Below are positions 34,484 to 44,444 of a stretch of DNA of 45,330 bases, in pieces. The first letter of the stretch is position 1, and the number at the start of each line of letters is the position of its first letter. The notes below the pieces were generated by a model. It worked only from the letters and a program-made list of their open reading frames with translations, did not search any database and was not told the DNA's origin. The translations under genes were made by a program, and so were the position numbers. The stretch comes from Saprospiraceae bacterium (GTDB lineage: Bacteria; Bacteroidota; Bacteroidia; Chitinophagales; Saprospiraceae). The stretch lies in the NCBI GenBank assembly GCA_013360405.1, contig JABWBR010000039.1:1-45330 (forward strand), in the 5' to 3' direction.

Positions 34484-35551
34484 TTACCAGCGAATAAGCG
34501 CAGAGGCCCAGGTAAAACCGCTGCCAAAAGCAGCCAGGCATACCAGGTCGCCGGATTTTACGGCGCCTGCTTCTACGGCTTCACATAGCGCAATAGGTAC
34601 AGAAGCGGCTGTAGTATTGCCGATGCGCTGGATGTTGTTCCAAACCTGATGATCGCCCAGTCCCAATTTGTGTTGCACGAAACTGCTGATACGCAAGTTG
34701 GCCTGGTGGGGAATGAACATGTTGATATCCGACTGACTCAAACCCATGCTGTCCAGCGCTTCTTTGATCACCTCGGGGAATTTCACCACCGCCATTTTGA
34801 ATACAAACTGCCCATCCATGTATGGGAAAAGCTGCCGGTGGGTAACCATGTGTTGTGTGACAAAAATGCTCTCAAATTCATTATTTCCGTATCCGTAATC
34901 AACGGGTTCTCCCAGTTTATCCGTATGGTATCCGCCGTGTGCGCCCGGATTGATTAATGCCAGTTTTTCGGCATAGGTACCGTTGGAGTGCAGTTTTGTA
35001 CAAAGCACACCTTTGTTTTCATCTTCGGTGGGCTGAATAACTACCGCACCCGCGCCATCACCAAAAATAACGGTCACATTGCGCCCCTCCGTACTATAAT
35101 CAAGCCCCATAGAGTGCATTTCGGCGCCAACCAGCAAGATGTTTTTGTACATCCCGGTTTTGATAAACTGATCGGCAATAGACAGGCCGTATACAAACCC
35201 CGAGCACTGATTCCTGATATCCAGGGCGCCGCATTCGGTTTGGGTGATGCCCAATTCTCTTTGCAGCAAAACGCCACAGCCCGGAAAATAGTAATCGGGG
35301 CTTAGCGTGGCAAATATGATGAAATCAATGTCCTCTTTTGAGATACCCGCCCTGCTAATAGCTATTTCGGCAGCCCTGGCGCCCATCGTAGTAGAAGTCT
35401 CTTTGTGTTTTTTGCCGTAATGGCGCGTTTTGATACCGGTGCGTTCCTGAATCCATTCATCGGAAGTGTCCATGAGTTGGGCTAGTTCGTCATTGGTAAC
35501 AACGCGTTCCGGTACGTACGACCCTATACCGGCAATGTGTGAACGAAGCAT
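34484..35551 (-). CDS. fabH: 3-oxoacyl-ACP synthase III
   Basis: This 355-residue protein has the catalytic triad Cys116 (NQCSGF), His282 (PHQANLRI) and Asn312 (GNTTAAS), with VIFGDGAGAVV near 162. It starts fatty-acid chains by joining an acyl-CoA to malonyl-ACP. Length is above the usual 320-330 because of an insertion around 200-235 (NPGAHGGYHTDK.., YGYGNNEFESIF), typical of a second FabH group in Bacteroidota. No plsX or acpP is adjacent, so it may serve a special primer or an oxidative-stress or branched-chain role. Confidence 0.92.
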   Translation of the reverse strand: MLRSHIAGIGSYVPERVVTNDELAQLMDTSDEWIQERTGIKTRHYGKKHKETSTTMGARAAEIAISRAGISKEDIDFIIFATLSPDYYFPGCGVLLQRELGITQTECGALDIRNQCSGFVYGLSIADQFIKTGMYKNILLVGAEMHSMGLDYSTEGRNVTVIFGDGAGAVVIQPTEDENKGVLCTKLHSNGTYAEKLALINPGAHGGYHTDKLGEPVDYGYGNNEFESIFVTQHMVTHRQLFPYMDGQFVFKMAVVKFPEVIKEALDSMGLSQSDINMFIPHQANLRISSFVQHKLGLGDHQVWNNIQRIGNTTAASVPIALCEAVEAGAVKSGDLVCLAAFGSGFTWASALIRW

Positions 35552-35750
35552 AAACGTAGTTTTTTGATTTGTACCTCCAAAATCGGTATTTTAACCCACT
35601 TTGCAAAGGACTTGCCAAAATTTGACGGCACATAAGATTTTGATTAGACTAAATTTTGTTTTAAATTAGCCTCTGCTTTTCAACCGGCAAGTTTAGAAGG
35701 AATGTGAAATACCGGAAGAATGGCTTGAATACCGGAGAAACCCTTACACC

Positions 35751-36377
35751 ATGATCTATCTGGGCATCGTAGAAGATGAGCCATTGGTATTAGAGAACCT
35801 ATTACGCTTCTTTTCTGTACAACCCGACGTAAAGGTTGTCCTTACCTCTACTTCCGTCGAACAGTTTCTCCAGGAAGTGTCAACCATTAGTCAAATAGAT
35901 ATTTTGTTGCTGGATATCAATCTGCCCGGTATGTCGGGGCTGGAAGGCATACGACATATCAAAGCAGATTTCCCTGATTTGAATATTATAATGCTGACCG
36001 CATCGGATGATGCCGACCATATCTTTAAAGCGCTTTGCGCCGGCGCTGTATCTTATATTTCCAAGCGCAGCAACTTGCAAACCATCAGAGAGGCTGTATT
36101 CACGGTACACAACGGGGGGGCATTTATGTCTCCGGGAATTGCACGTAAAGTCATCGATTATTTTGCACCCAAAAAGCAGGATCCGGATAATCTCCTTACT
36201 CCGCGCCAGGAACAAATCGTGCAGGGGCTGGTGGACGGCCTTAGCTACAAATTGATCGCCGACAAATACCTGATCTCACTCGAAACCGTACGCGACCACA
36301 TTAAGAAAATTTATAAAAAGCTGGAAGTAAACAGCAAAGCCGAAGTGATCAAAAAGAAGATTGACGGTAAAATCTGA
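35751..36377 (+). CDS. LuxR/NarL-type response regulator
   Basis: The 208-residue protein has a receiver domain (1-120) with acidic pocket E8-D9, phospho-acceptor D55 in LLLDINLPGMSG, and K105. The HTH domain is at about 145-208: LTPRQEQIVQGLVDGLSYKLIADKYLISLETVRDHIKKIYKKLEVNSKAEV. It lies 35 bases ahead of the sensor kinase gene, so it is the likely partner. Target genes are unknown. The upstream 199 bp (35552-35750) shared with fabH hold no exact TAnnTTTG element. Confidence 0.93.
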   Translation: MIYLGIVEDEPLVLENLLRFFSVQPDVKVVLTSTSVEQFLQEVSTISQIDILLLDINLPGMSGLEGIRHIKADFPDLNIIMLTASDDADHIFKALCAGAVSYISKRSNLQTIREAVFTVHNGGAFMSPGIARKVIDYFAPKKQDPDNLLTPRQEQIVQGLVDGLSYKLIADKYLISLETVRDHIKKIYKKLEVNSKAEVIKKKIDGKI

Positions 36378-36412
36378 GCACAGAAACAGACACTGTTTTC
36401 AATAACACGCGG

Positions 36413-39400
36413 ATGTTCAAACTTATCGACGGCATTTTCAATGGCTTCTGCTTCACGGCATTGTTGCTTGTGCTGCCGCTGGTGTTAATTGCCCAAAAAT
36501 ACCAAACAGAATACTACTCCCTCGACCAAGGACTTTCCGATCGGCTTGTTACCGACGTGTTGGTCAGTAGATCAGGCTTTGTATGGATCGCTACTGAAAA
36601 TGGTTTAAATAAATTTGACGGCTATTCCTTTACGGTATTTGACAATGATCCCGATGGCCAGGCAAACCCTTATATTTCAGGCAATAATATCGAAGCGCTG
36701 GAAGAGGATGCGGATGGAAATATTGTTATTTTTTATAATAACAGCCTGCTCTTTTTTGATGTTTTTAATCCGCGTACATACGAAAATACCCGGGTCGACC
36801 TGGCGCCCGGCAAAGGAATCAACGGCCTGGTGAGAAGCTTCTACGTAGATAAAAAAGGACGAATTTATGTGGCTGCCGTTAGCCGGCAAAGCATGGGCAT
36901 TTTTGAATATCGAAAAGGTACATTCGTCAATGTGCTCCGTGTGCAGGCCGGCTATATTAATCCCAGTGCAGAAATCAAATTTATTCGCGCTGCAGATGAA
37001 TCGTTTTGGGTGGATTATGCTGAAAAAGGCCTGATGGTATTCGATGCCAAAGGTGAAATGGTCAAGCATTTTTCACTTGGCGATTTCGAATGCGTCGATT
37101 CCCTTCCCGGTAACGTAGTCAAAAATTATATTTTGTGCGAGGACAGGAGCGGACGAATCTGGACTACGCTGGCCGGCCGACCGGGCATTTTTGTGTATAA
37201 CCCGGCTATGCAGTTTTTTGAATGGGCAGAAGGTCTTTCCAGTGATCAGTTTTACGCCTATTTGTGGGAAGATCAGGCCGGTAATATACTATTAGCCAGT
37301 GCCTCTTTATTTCGTGCGTATCCGGTTATTAAGGAGATGCATTGTATTACCCGCACAGGCGCCTTGCTCGATTATTCTCCTTTGATTGTCCCCAATCAGT
37401 TAATCACTCGCGCTGCAGCTACCGATTTTACCAAAACAATATTTTTGGGGCTGGATACAGGTTTTGAAATCATTCAGAGCCAACAAAATCAGGTAAAATC
37501 GTATCTCGCCGCCGATCTCAGCGCCTCCCAACGGGGTACGGTGATAAGGGGTATTACGGAGGATCGGAAAAACAAGAAGGTGTACTTTTCCCGGGAAGTC
37601 GAAAACTGGTATGAAATTGACCTCGCCACCGAATTGCTCGATTCCTTGCCTCTGATCGATGAATTTACGGGCGAGCAAATTGACTTTAGTTGCGGATTGG
37701 ATGTCGAGTTGGATCAATCCGGCAATTTATGGGGGATTACCTGCTACAAATCAACGCTGGGGCAATTGCACAAGATAGACCTCGACACCCGCAAGGTAAA
37801 AACCTACCGCTTTGATTATATTTTTAATGCCTTTTTTATCGATCGCGCCGGAATGATTTGGTTGGTTTGCGATCTGGCAGAAGAGAAGGGGATGCTGGTT
37901 TCTTTTGATCCTCAAACGGAAAAATTTGTCACTTTTACAGATAAGGAAGGCAAAAATATTCTCGAAAATGCAACCCCCAGGTATATCACGCAAAGCAAAA
38001 ACGGGCATTTGTGGATAGGCACGGAAAACGGCTTGTTTGAAATTGATATCCATAAACGCCTTAGCCGTGTGTATAAACGGGGAAAAGAAGACGATAATCG
38101 CTTTTCAGGGCTCAATACGATTTATGTCATTCACGAAAGCGGCGAGGGTAAAATATGGTACGGCACCAAAAGCGGGTTGTCTATTTTGGATCCTCAAACC
38201 GGGCAAATTACTACTTATTCCAAAAAAGACGGCCTGGCCGGTAATACGGTTTGCGGCATTATTCCCGATGAAAAAGGCAATTATTGGATCGCTACTTTTA
38301 GCGGACTCAGCTATTTTAATCCCGCAAATAAATCTTTTCGCAATTTTTATCAGTCCGACGGCCTTACGCATGATGAGTTCAATCGCTTTTCTTTTCACCG
38401 CGACCAAAACGGGCGGTATTATTTCGGCAGCGTCAACGGCCTAAACGTATTTCGGGCCGAGGATTTACTGGTTGAACGGGATGCCGGCCCCGTTTTGCTT
38501 ACTAAAATTACCAAATTCAATAGCAAACTCGATAGTGTACTGGTCTATCAATCCAATTTGCATAACCTGAAGGAACTCGTTGTAGCCCCCTCTGATTCTT
38601 ATTTTACTATCCATTTCGCTTTGCCTGTCAGAGGAAGCGCTAAGAAAAACCAATACAAGGTATGGCTGGAAGGACTGGATAACGACTGGACTTATCTCGG
38701 CAATGTGCCTTTTATTAGGTATAACAGCCTGCCGGCAGGTAGATACAGGCTGTTAATCAAAGGTGCTGACGCCAATGGCAACTGGAGTAATCAGATGCTT
38801 AGTTTACTCATTGTGGTAAATCAGGTGTATTATAAGACCTGGTGGTTTATCACCGCCTGTATCTTATTGCTGGGCTTATTAGTACGCGGCCTCTTTCAAT
38901 ACAAACTCGACCAGCAGCTTAAAGTAGAACGACTGCGCACCAAGTTGTCCAGCGATTTGCACGACGAAGTAAGCGGATTGCTGGCCGGTATCGCTATGCA
39001 GAGCGATATGTTGTTCAATCAAACTTCAGAAGAGGAGAGCAAACACAAACTCAAGACCATTTCAGAGGTGAGCCGGAAGGCTATGTCGAAAATGAGCGAT
39101 GTGATATGGTCTATCGACTCCCGAAAAGATAAATTATCCGATCTGGTTGACCGCATGCGTGAACACGCCGATGAAATACTAAGCCCACTCGATATTGGTT
39201 ACACGATCACACTGTCCAAATTGGATACTGCACAAAAGCTGCCGGCCAACATCAGACAGGATCTGTATTTTATTTTTAAAGAGGCGGTGAATAATGTGGC
39301 CAAACACGCCTTTGCTACACAAGTAACTATCAATATGGGAAATGAAGGGCCGCTCTTTTCCCTTTCTATAAAAGATAATGGCAAGCAAAATACCGAGCAG

Positions 39401-39559
39401 GTACCGGTAGATCCGCTGGGAGTTGCCATACAGGCGTTTAAAAAGACGGGGCAAGGGCTTTCTAATCTAAAAATGAGAGCAGAAAGACTTCATGCCGATT
39501 TGTCGATTGACAAGTCTGATGGTTATACCATTGAATTGCGAATGAAAAGATTTATTTAA
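36413..39559 (+). CDS. Reg_prop/Y_Y_Y sensor histidine kinase (HisKA_3 type)
   Basis: The 1048-residue protein has a signal/anchor segment (about 12-28). A large periplasmic part of two-component-regulator propeller repeats (about 35-720) shows recurring blades such as SRSGFVWIATENGLNKFDGYSF, SKNGHLWIGTENGLFEI and GKIWYGTKSGLSIL. A Y_Y_Y domain (about 735-805) ends before a single membrane helix (about 812-832). The kinase core has His850 in SSDLHDEVSGLLAG (HisKA_3), N-box FKEAVNNVAKHA (about 957), DNG, and TGQGLSNLKMRAERL (about 1010). It should sense a periplasmic ligand and phosphorylate the response regulator. Unlike hybrid systems, the regulator is a separate protein. Confidence 0.93.
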   Translation: MFKLIDGIFNGFCFTALLLVLPLVLIAQKYQTEYYSLDQGLSDRLVTDVLVSRSGFVWIATENGLNKFDGYSFTVFDNDPDGQANPYISGNNIEALEEDADGNIVIFYNNSLLFFDVFNPRTYENTRVDLAPGKGINGLVRSFYVDKKGRIYVAAVSRQSMGIFEYRKGTFVNVLRVQAGYINPSAEIKFIRAADESFWVDYAEKGLMVFDAKGEMVKHFSLGDFECVDSLPGNVVKNYILCEDRSGRIWTTLAGRPGIFVYNPAMQFFEWAEGLSSDQFYAYLWEDQAGNILLASASLFRAYPVIKEMHCITRTGALLDYSPLIVPNQLITRAAATDFTKTIFLGLDTGFEIIQSQQNQVKSYLAADLSASQRGTVIRGITEDRKNKKVYFSREVENWYEIDLATELLDSLPLIDEFTGEQIDFSCGLDVELDQSGNLWGITCYKSTLGQLHKIDLDTRKVKTYRFDYIFNAFFIDRAGMIWLVCDLAEEKGMLVSFDPQTEKFVTFTDKEGKNILENATPRYITQSKNGHLWIGTENGLFEIDIHKRLSRVYKRGKEDDNRFSGLNTIYVIHESGEGKIWYGTKSGLSILDPQTGQITTYSKKDGLAGNTVCGIIPDEKGNYWIATFSGLSYFNPANKSFRNFYQSDGLTHDEFNRFSFHRDQNGRYYFGSVNGLNVFRAEDLLVERDAGPVLLTKITKFNSKLDSVLVYQSNLHNLKELVVAPSDSYFTIHFALPVRGSAKKNQYKVWLEGLDNDWTYLGNVPFIRYNSLPAGRYRLLIKGADANGNWSNQMLSLLIVVNQVYYKTWWFITACILLLGLLVRGLFQYKLDQQLKVERLRTKLSSDLHDEVSGLLAGIAMQSDMLFNQTSEEESKHKLKTISEVSRKAMSKMSDVIWSIDSRKDKLSDLVDRMREHADEILSPLDIGYTITLSKLDTAQKLPANIRQDLYFIFKEAVNNVAKHAFATQVTINMGNEGPLFSLSIKDNGKQNTEQVPVDPLGVAIQAFKKTGQGLSNLKMRAERLHADLSIDKSDGYTIELRMKRFI

Positions 39560-39836
39560 AAAAGGGGTAAAATTGAAGCGTAAACATTTGTGCAGTTTAA
39601 AGGATACAAGGGGCAAAAAGAAAAAAACCGGGGTTTAGTTTGTCAGGTTTAGTTTTATACTCTCCTAAAAAAGATGAGGGACTTCCCGGAGAGGTTTCTG
39701 AAAGTCCCTCACAAGTAAACACGCTTCTTGTTGATTAGGAAGGAATGTATCTTGTTGTGGAAACATAGTCCAATCAATACAACAAAGATAGGCTGCTTGC
39801 CTGGTTCTGTAAACCCCATAAAAATGTGGTAAGCCT
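39560..39836. other. Intergenic region with one hairpin
   Basis: No gene is supported. A perfect 9-bp stem GAGGGACTT (39676-39684) / AAGTCCCTC (39702-39710) may end the kinase transcript or sit in the leader of the transporter gene. No clear TAnnTTTG promoter for the transporter was found. Confidence 0.5.
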
Positions 39837-41171
39837 ATGGAGGTGCAACGTCCGCCTTTTTTACAAAAACTTATTTTCGCTCTGGGCCAGCTGGGCTGGT
39901 CGCTGGCTAGTTTTGGTGTTGCCAACCTGTTGGTGTATTTTTATTTGCCGCCGGATACGGGCGGTGAGCGCATTTTTCCCGTATACATTTACGAGGGCGC
40001 CGTATTGGGTATTGCGACCGTGATTGGGCTTATCAGTTTCGGAGGTCGTTTTTTTGACGCTTTACTGGACCCCCTTGTGGCCATTTGGTCAGATAAAATT
40101 AACGCACGCATTGGCAAACGTAGAATGCTGATGGCCTTGGGGGTATTCCCTTTCGCCGCTTTTTCGGTGCTGGTTTTTTACCCCCCAAGCGCTGATAACC
40201 TGGTTCTCAATACGGTCTTTTTGTTTGTGGTCACGCTGGCGTTTTATTTTTTTCTTACCGTTTATAATATTCCCTATTCAGCCCTTATCGGCGAATTGGG
40301 CCACGACCCCGCCGACCGCATGCTGATCAGTACGATGTTATCAGTAACCTGGGCCCTGGGTTTCTTAATCGGCAGCAGTGCGTATGCGATGCAGGATTGG
40401 CTGGAGCATATTTGGTCGCCGGTTCAGGCCTTTCAGTTTACTTTGTTGATTTTCGCAGGGATTTCGCTGGTTTTTATGATGCTGCCGGTTTTATTCCTCA
40501 ATGAAAAGAAGTATTGCCTCCAGCACGATACCCATGTACCTGCACGAGAGGCCCTAAAGGCGGTGCTCAATCACATTGATTACAGGCGTTTTTTGCTGTC
40601 CGACCTGATGTATTGGCTGGCGCTTACGTTTATCCAACTGGGGGTAGGGTATTACGTCACGATTCTGTTTCAGTTCGACAAGGCGCAGGCGTCTACTTTC
40701 TTAACGCTTAGCTTTGTAGCCAGCTTTGTACTGTATGTGCCGGTGAATCGCTGGGTGAGCCAATTCGGCAAAAAGCGCATGGTGTTGATCGCTTTTTGGG
40801 TTTTTATGGCCATATTTGGGATTACTTTTTTCCTCCCGGAACTCTACTTCATGCGCCACATCTTGTTTTATACCCTCGCCCTTGCCTCCGGGATTCCATT
40901 GGCTGTTTTTGGCATTGTGCCGAATGCGCTTATCGCCGACCTGGTATACAAACACCAGGAAAATTCCGGACTTCAGCAGTCGGCCCTGTTTTATGCCGTC
41001 CGCAATTTTACGATGAAAACCGGCGTGTCGCTTGCCAATCTGATTTTTCCCTCTCTGTTGCTGCTCGGTAAAAGTGTGGAAGCCCCCCTGGGCGTGCGCT
41101 TGTCTACTTTGATGGCCCTCCTGTTTTGTTGGGTGGGTTGGAAGATCTTTACCCGGCTCGAAATACGCTAA
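39837..41171 (+). CDS. GPH-family (MelB-like) sugar:cation symporter
   Basis: This 444-residue MFS protein has about 12 membrane segments. The family signature FDALLDPLVAIWSDKINARIGKRR (about 73-96) corresponds to the MelB D-P-x(2)-G..D..R-x-G-K-R-R loop. Another family trait is YNIPYSALIGELGHDPADRMLISTM (about 144-168). GPH proteins take up glycosides, pentosides or hexuronides with Na+ or H+. The start at 39837 is the first ATG with hydrophobic helix 1 at a normal distance. The substrate is unknown. Confidence 0.88.
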   Translation: MEVQRPPFLQKLIFALGQLGWSLASFGVANLLVYFYLPPDTGGERIFPVYIYEGAVLGIATVIGLISFGGRFFDALLDPLVAIWSDKINARIGKRRMLMALGVFPFAAFSVLVFYPPSADNLVLNTVFLFVVTLAFYFFLTVYNIPYSALIGELGHDPADRMLISTMLSVTWALGFLIGSSAYAMQDWLEHIWSPVQAFQFTLLIFAGISLVFMMLPVLFLNEKKYCLQHDTHVPAREALKAVLNHIDYRRFLLSDLMYWLALTFIQLGVGYYVTILFQFDKAQASTFLTLSFVASFVLYVPVNRWVSQFGKKRMVLIAFWVFMAIFGITFFLPELYFMRHILFYTLALASGIPLAVFGIVPNALIADLVYKHQENSGLQQSALFYAVRNFTMKTGVSLANLIFPSLLLLGKSVEAPLGVRLSTLMALLFCWVGWKIFTRLEIR

Positions 41172-41209
41172 GTTGCCCCAATTTGCCCCAATTATCTGAG
41201 TCCGGACAG

Positions 41210-41240
41210 TTGTTTACCACTCTGTGGTTGTGTATCTTTG
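41210..41240 (+). promoter_or_regulatory. Promoter of recQ
   Basis: TTG (41210-41212), a 20-base spacer, then TATCTTTG (41233-41240), which matches TAnnTTTG 18 bases before the ATG. Confidence 0.6.
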
Positions 41241-41258
41241 CCCGTATAAGACAAGTGG

Positions 41259-43379
41259 ATGGAAAAGGCGTATCAGGCATTAAAGCAGTATTTTGGGTAT
41301 GATCAATTCAGGCCTTTGCAAGCCGAGATCATATCGTCTATTTATGAGGGGAAGGATGCGCTTGTGCTGATGCCTACAGGGGGAGGCAAGTCGGTTTGTT
41401 ACCAAATACCTGCCATCACATTGCCCGGCACTTGTGTGGTCGTCTCGCCGCTGATTTCGCTGATGAAAGACCAGGTTGAGGGGCTGTGCGGCAATGGAGT
41501 GAGGGCGGCTTTTCTGAATAGCTCCAATTCTGCCAAGGAACAACGGGCAGTAGAAGACCGCTTTTTTAACGGCGAACTTGACCTGCTATACGTATCTCCC
41601 GAAAAAGTCATTTCACAGGGTTTCATATCTTTCCTCAAAAGTACGCCGATAAATTTATTCGCCATAGACGAGGCACACTGCATTTCGGCCTGGGGCCACG
41701 ATTTCAGGCCCGAATATACCCAGCTGCATTTTTTGAAGCAGTCTTTTCCAAATGTTCCTGTAGTTGCATTGACAGCTACGGCCGATAAGCTCACCCGCAC
41801 CGATATAGTGTCACAACTCAGGCTGCAGGACCCCGCGATATACATCGCCTCTTTCGATCGCCCAAACCTCGGCCTTGAGGTCAGGCCCGGCCAGCGCAGG
41901 TTGGAGCATATTTTTGATTTTATCAATAAACGCACCGGCCAACCCGGCATCATTTATTGCCTGAGCCGCAAAAGTACCGAAGAACTGGCCCAAAAACTGG
42001 CGGCAAAAGGCATTATATCGGCCTGCTACCACGCCGGACTGGCAGATGGCGAACGTGCGAAAGCCCAGGAGGATTTTATTGAAGACCGCGTGCAGGTAAT
42101 CTGCGCCACCATCGCATTCGGCATGGGTATCGATAAGTCGAACGTGCGATGGATCATTCACTACAATCTGCCCAAAAACCTGGAGAGTTTCTACCAGGAA
42201 ATCGGCCGTGCAGGCCGCGACGGCGCCCCTGCCGATACTTTGCTGTTCTATAGCTATCACGATGTGATGGTGCTGCAGGACATATTAGACAAACCCGAAA
42301 GCGAAAACAAAGAAATCCAGTTGGCTAAACTGGACCGCATGCGCCAATACGCTGAAGCGCTGGTATGCAGGCGCCGTATTTTGCTCAACTATTTCGGAGA
42401 GGATTTTTCGGACAACTGCGGCAAATGCGACGTATGCCGCAACCCACCTGAATACTTCGACGGCACGGAACTAGCCCAAAAAGCACTGTCTGCCGTTTAC
42501 CGCCTTCGCGAAAAAGTGGGCATGCAAATGCTGATCGATATTTTGAGAGGGGCAGGAAAAAAAGAGTTGCTCAGCCAAGGGTATGACCAAATCAAAACCT
42601 ACGGCGCAGGCCGCGACCTGTCTGCCGGAGAATGGCAACAGCACCTGTCCTTGCTGCTCAACCTGGGATATATAGAAATCGCACACGACCAGCACCACGT
42701 ACTCAAATTGACCCCGGCAAGTAAACGAGTGCTTTTTGAAAATGAAAAAGTGCAGTTGATCAGGATGAAAACCCTCAAAGATCGGCAGGAACAAGAAAAA
42801 GAAAAAGCCCAGCAGGTCACCGTCCGCCAACGCACTACCGGCGAATTATTTGAGCTACTCCGACAACACCGACTCAAGCTGGCCCGCGAACGAGGCATTC
42901 CCCCGTATCTCATATTTTCGGATGCCACCCTCGAAGAAATGGCCGCCATGAAACCCCTCAACGAATCGGAAATGAGCCGGATATCAGGGGTCGGCGACTT
43001 CAAACTCAAAGAATACGGAACCGATTTTATCGACCTGATATTGGATTATGTGAGCCAAAAAGGCAATACGCCCCAGGGCTCTACCTACCTGATTACCCTG
43101 GAGATGTTTAAATCGGGCCTGAGCGTAGCAGAAATCGCGGAGAAACGGCAATGTGCAGAAATTACGGTGTACAACCACCTGGCCCACTTGCTGGAAAAAG
43201 GCACCGCGTTTAATATCGACTCCATTGTGTCGCCCGCAGAACGCAAAGAGATACGCAAAGCCTCCAAATATCTCGAACAACCGGTAAAGTTGAAGGCGCT
43301 TTACGAATTGTTCGACGAATCTGTACCGTATTACAAACTAAAATTGGCGATGGCCGAATCGCGTATTTCTTCGGTTTGA
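41259..43379 (+). CDS. recQ: RecQ ATP-dependent DNA helicase
   Basis: The 706-residue protein has helicase motif I (MPTGGGKSVCYQIPA, about 38), motif II DEAH (AIDEAHCISAWGHDFRPEYTQ, about 137) and motif VI (YQEIGRAGRDGAPADT, about 312). The zinc site C..CGKCDVC is near 365-393, with a winged-helix region at about 405-505, an HRDC domain (about 525-600), and a C-terminal helix-turn-helix domain (about 605-706) starting STYLITLEMFKSGLSVAEIAEKR, as in longer RecQ proteins. It unwinds DNA during repair. It is single-gene with its own promoter. Confidence 0.96.
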   Translation: MEKAYQALKQYFGYDQFRPLQAEIISSIYEGKDALVLMPTGGGKSVCYQIPAITLPGTCVVVSPLISLMKDQVEGLCGNGVRAAFLNSSNSAKEQRAVEDRFFNGELDLLYVSPEKVISQGFISFLKSTPINLFAIDEAHCISAWGHDFRPEYTQLHFLKQSFPNVPVVALTATADKLTRTDIVSQLRLQDPAIYIASFDRPNLGLEVRPGQRRLEHIFDFINKRTGQPGIIYCLSRKSTEELAQKLAAKGIISACYHAGLADGERAKAQEDFIEDRVQVICATIAFGMGIDKSNVRWIIHYNLPKNLESFYQEIGRAGRDGAPADTLLFYSYHDVMVLQDILDKPESENKEIQLAKLDRMRQYAEALVCRRRILLNYFGEDFSDNCGKCDVCRNPPEYFDGTELAQKALSAVYRLREKVGMQMLIDILRGAGKKELLSQGYDQIKTYGAGRDLSAGEWQQHLSLLLNLGYIEIAHDQHHVLKLTPASKRVLFENEKVQLIRMKTLKDRQEQEKEKAQQVTVRQRTTGELFELLRQHRLKLARERGIPPYLIFSDATLEEMAAMKPLNESEMSRISGVGDFKLKEYGTDFIDLILDYVSQKGNTPQGSTYLITLEMFKSGLSVAEIAEKRQCAEITVYNHLAHLLEKGTAFNIDSIVSPAERKEIRKASKYLEQPVKLKALYELFDESVPYYKLKLAMAESRISSV

Positions 43380-43606
43380 GGTGGGCTGCCACTTCTGGAA
43401 CCTATTAATTTTCGTTGTCATGCCCGCCAGGGCATCTGCACACGAAACGCTCGAGCGGACGAGTGCTAGCATGATGTTGTAGATTCCCTTCGGGAAAGAC
43501 AAAAAAAGGGCAAAAAACGGCTATGCAATGATGACGCTCGCCGATAAAGGGTGTTAGGTGGTTTGTTTTTTGTATTTCTTGCCGATCACGCTATTTAAGC
43601 TACCAA
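43380..43606. other. Intergenic region dense in small palindromes
   Basis: No gene is supported. ATGCCC-GCCA-GGGCAT (near 43421-43436), CGCTCGAGCG, GCTAGC and TTCCC-TTC-GGGAA follow one another within about 70 bases. This looks like a small dispersed palindromic repeat after recQ. I cannot match it to a named family. Confidence 0.5.
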
Positions 43607-43637
43607 TTGCTTTTGCCGCGCGTAGTGCTTACTTTTG
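43607..43637 (+). promoter_or_regulatory. Promoter of the FGE-sulfatase-domain gene
   Basis: TTG (43607-43609), a 20-base spacer, then TACTTTTG (43630-43637), which matches TAnnTTTG. This places the start codon at the ATG 43692 rather than at an in-frame TTG inside the element. Confidence 0.6.
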
Positions 43638-43691
43638 AGAAAAAAACCGGCGAGGCCCTCGCTTCGGGTTCGCAGTTTTTCTCTTATAAAC

Positions 43692-44444
43692 ATGAAAAAC
43701 CACTACCAGCCGCTTCCAGGCCTTGCCCAACCTTTTGCTATGATCGCCGTACCCGGCGGGACTTTCGACATGGGTGGAGAAAGTTGGCTCAATGACGCTT
43801 TGCCCGTTCACCCGGTTGAATTGGACGATTTTTGGATTGGGGAATATCCTGTCACCCAGGCGCTTTGGACGGCCGTGCTGGGCGAAGCGAATAATCCCTC
43901 TAGGTTCAAAGGCGCCGACAGACCCGTGGAAACCGTTTCATGGGAAGAAATAGACCAATCTTTTTTACCCGCACTAAATCGCCTCACCGAAAATACCCGC
44001 CCGCCCCGTACGGCTTACCGCCTGCCTACCGAGGCAGAGTGGGAGTATGCCGCGAGGGGTGGTTTACAGGGTAAAAACGAGTCCTTACTGTATGCCGGGA
44101 GTGACATACTGGACGAAGTCGGCTGGTACGACGATAACAGCCACGGCGAAACCAAACCCGTGGGCCTGAAACTGCCAAATCAGTTGGGACTATACGACAT
44201 GAGCGGTAACGTGTGGGAGTGGTGTAACGATTGGCACGGTAGCGAGTACTACCAGGAATGCCTGGACAAGGGGACTATTAATAACCCGCGCGGCGCGGAA
44301 AAGGGCGGCTCCCGCGTGCTGCGCGGCGGCAGCTGGATCCACTTCGCTCAGCTCTGCCGCTCCTCGAACCGCGACCTCAACGCGCCGACGAGCCGCGACA
44401 TCGATGTCGGTTTTCGTTTGGTGTTGGTTTCCCTTCCAGTTTAG
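43692..44444 (+). CDS. Formylglycine-generating-enzyme (SUMF1) domain protein
   Basis: The 250-residue protein has the FGE-sulfatase fold: MIAVPGGTFDMGGESWLNDALPVHPVELDDFWIGEYPVTQALW (about 18-60), YRLPTEAEWEYAARGG (about 115), GLYDMSGNVWEWCNDW (about 165), RGGSWIHFAQLCRSSNRD (about 213) and DVGFRLVL. Genuine FGE has two Cys in GGSYxCHxxYCxRYR. Here the first is replaced (IHF) and only the second remains, so sulfatase activation is unlikely. Members of this superfamily often act in other oxidations or in ligand binding. There is no signal peptide, so it is cytoplasmic. Confidence 0.88.
   Translation: MKNHYQPLPGLAQPFAMIAVPGGTFDMGGESWLNDALPVHPVELDDFWIGEYPVTQALWTAVLGEANNPSRFKGADRPVETVSWEEIDQSFLPALNRLTENTRPPRTAYRLPTEAEWEYAARGGLQGKNESLLYAGSDILDEVGWYDDNSHGETKPVGLKLPNQLGLYDMSGNVWEWCNDWHGSEYYQECLDKGTINNPRGAEKGGSRVLRGGSWIHFAQLCRSSNRDLNAPTSRDIDVGFRLVLVSLPV

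Noticed and set aside
34430-34484. attC site after fabH
   Set aside because: The palindrome is nearly perfect with a tiny loop and lacks the AAC/GTT boxes and extrahelical bases. It fits a terminator.
43421-43500. A named REP-family element
   Set aside because: Several small palindromes are present but the sequence does not match a REP consensus I can recognise, and copy number cannot be judged from one window.
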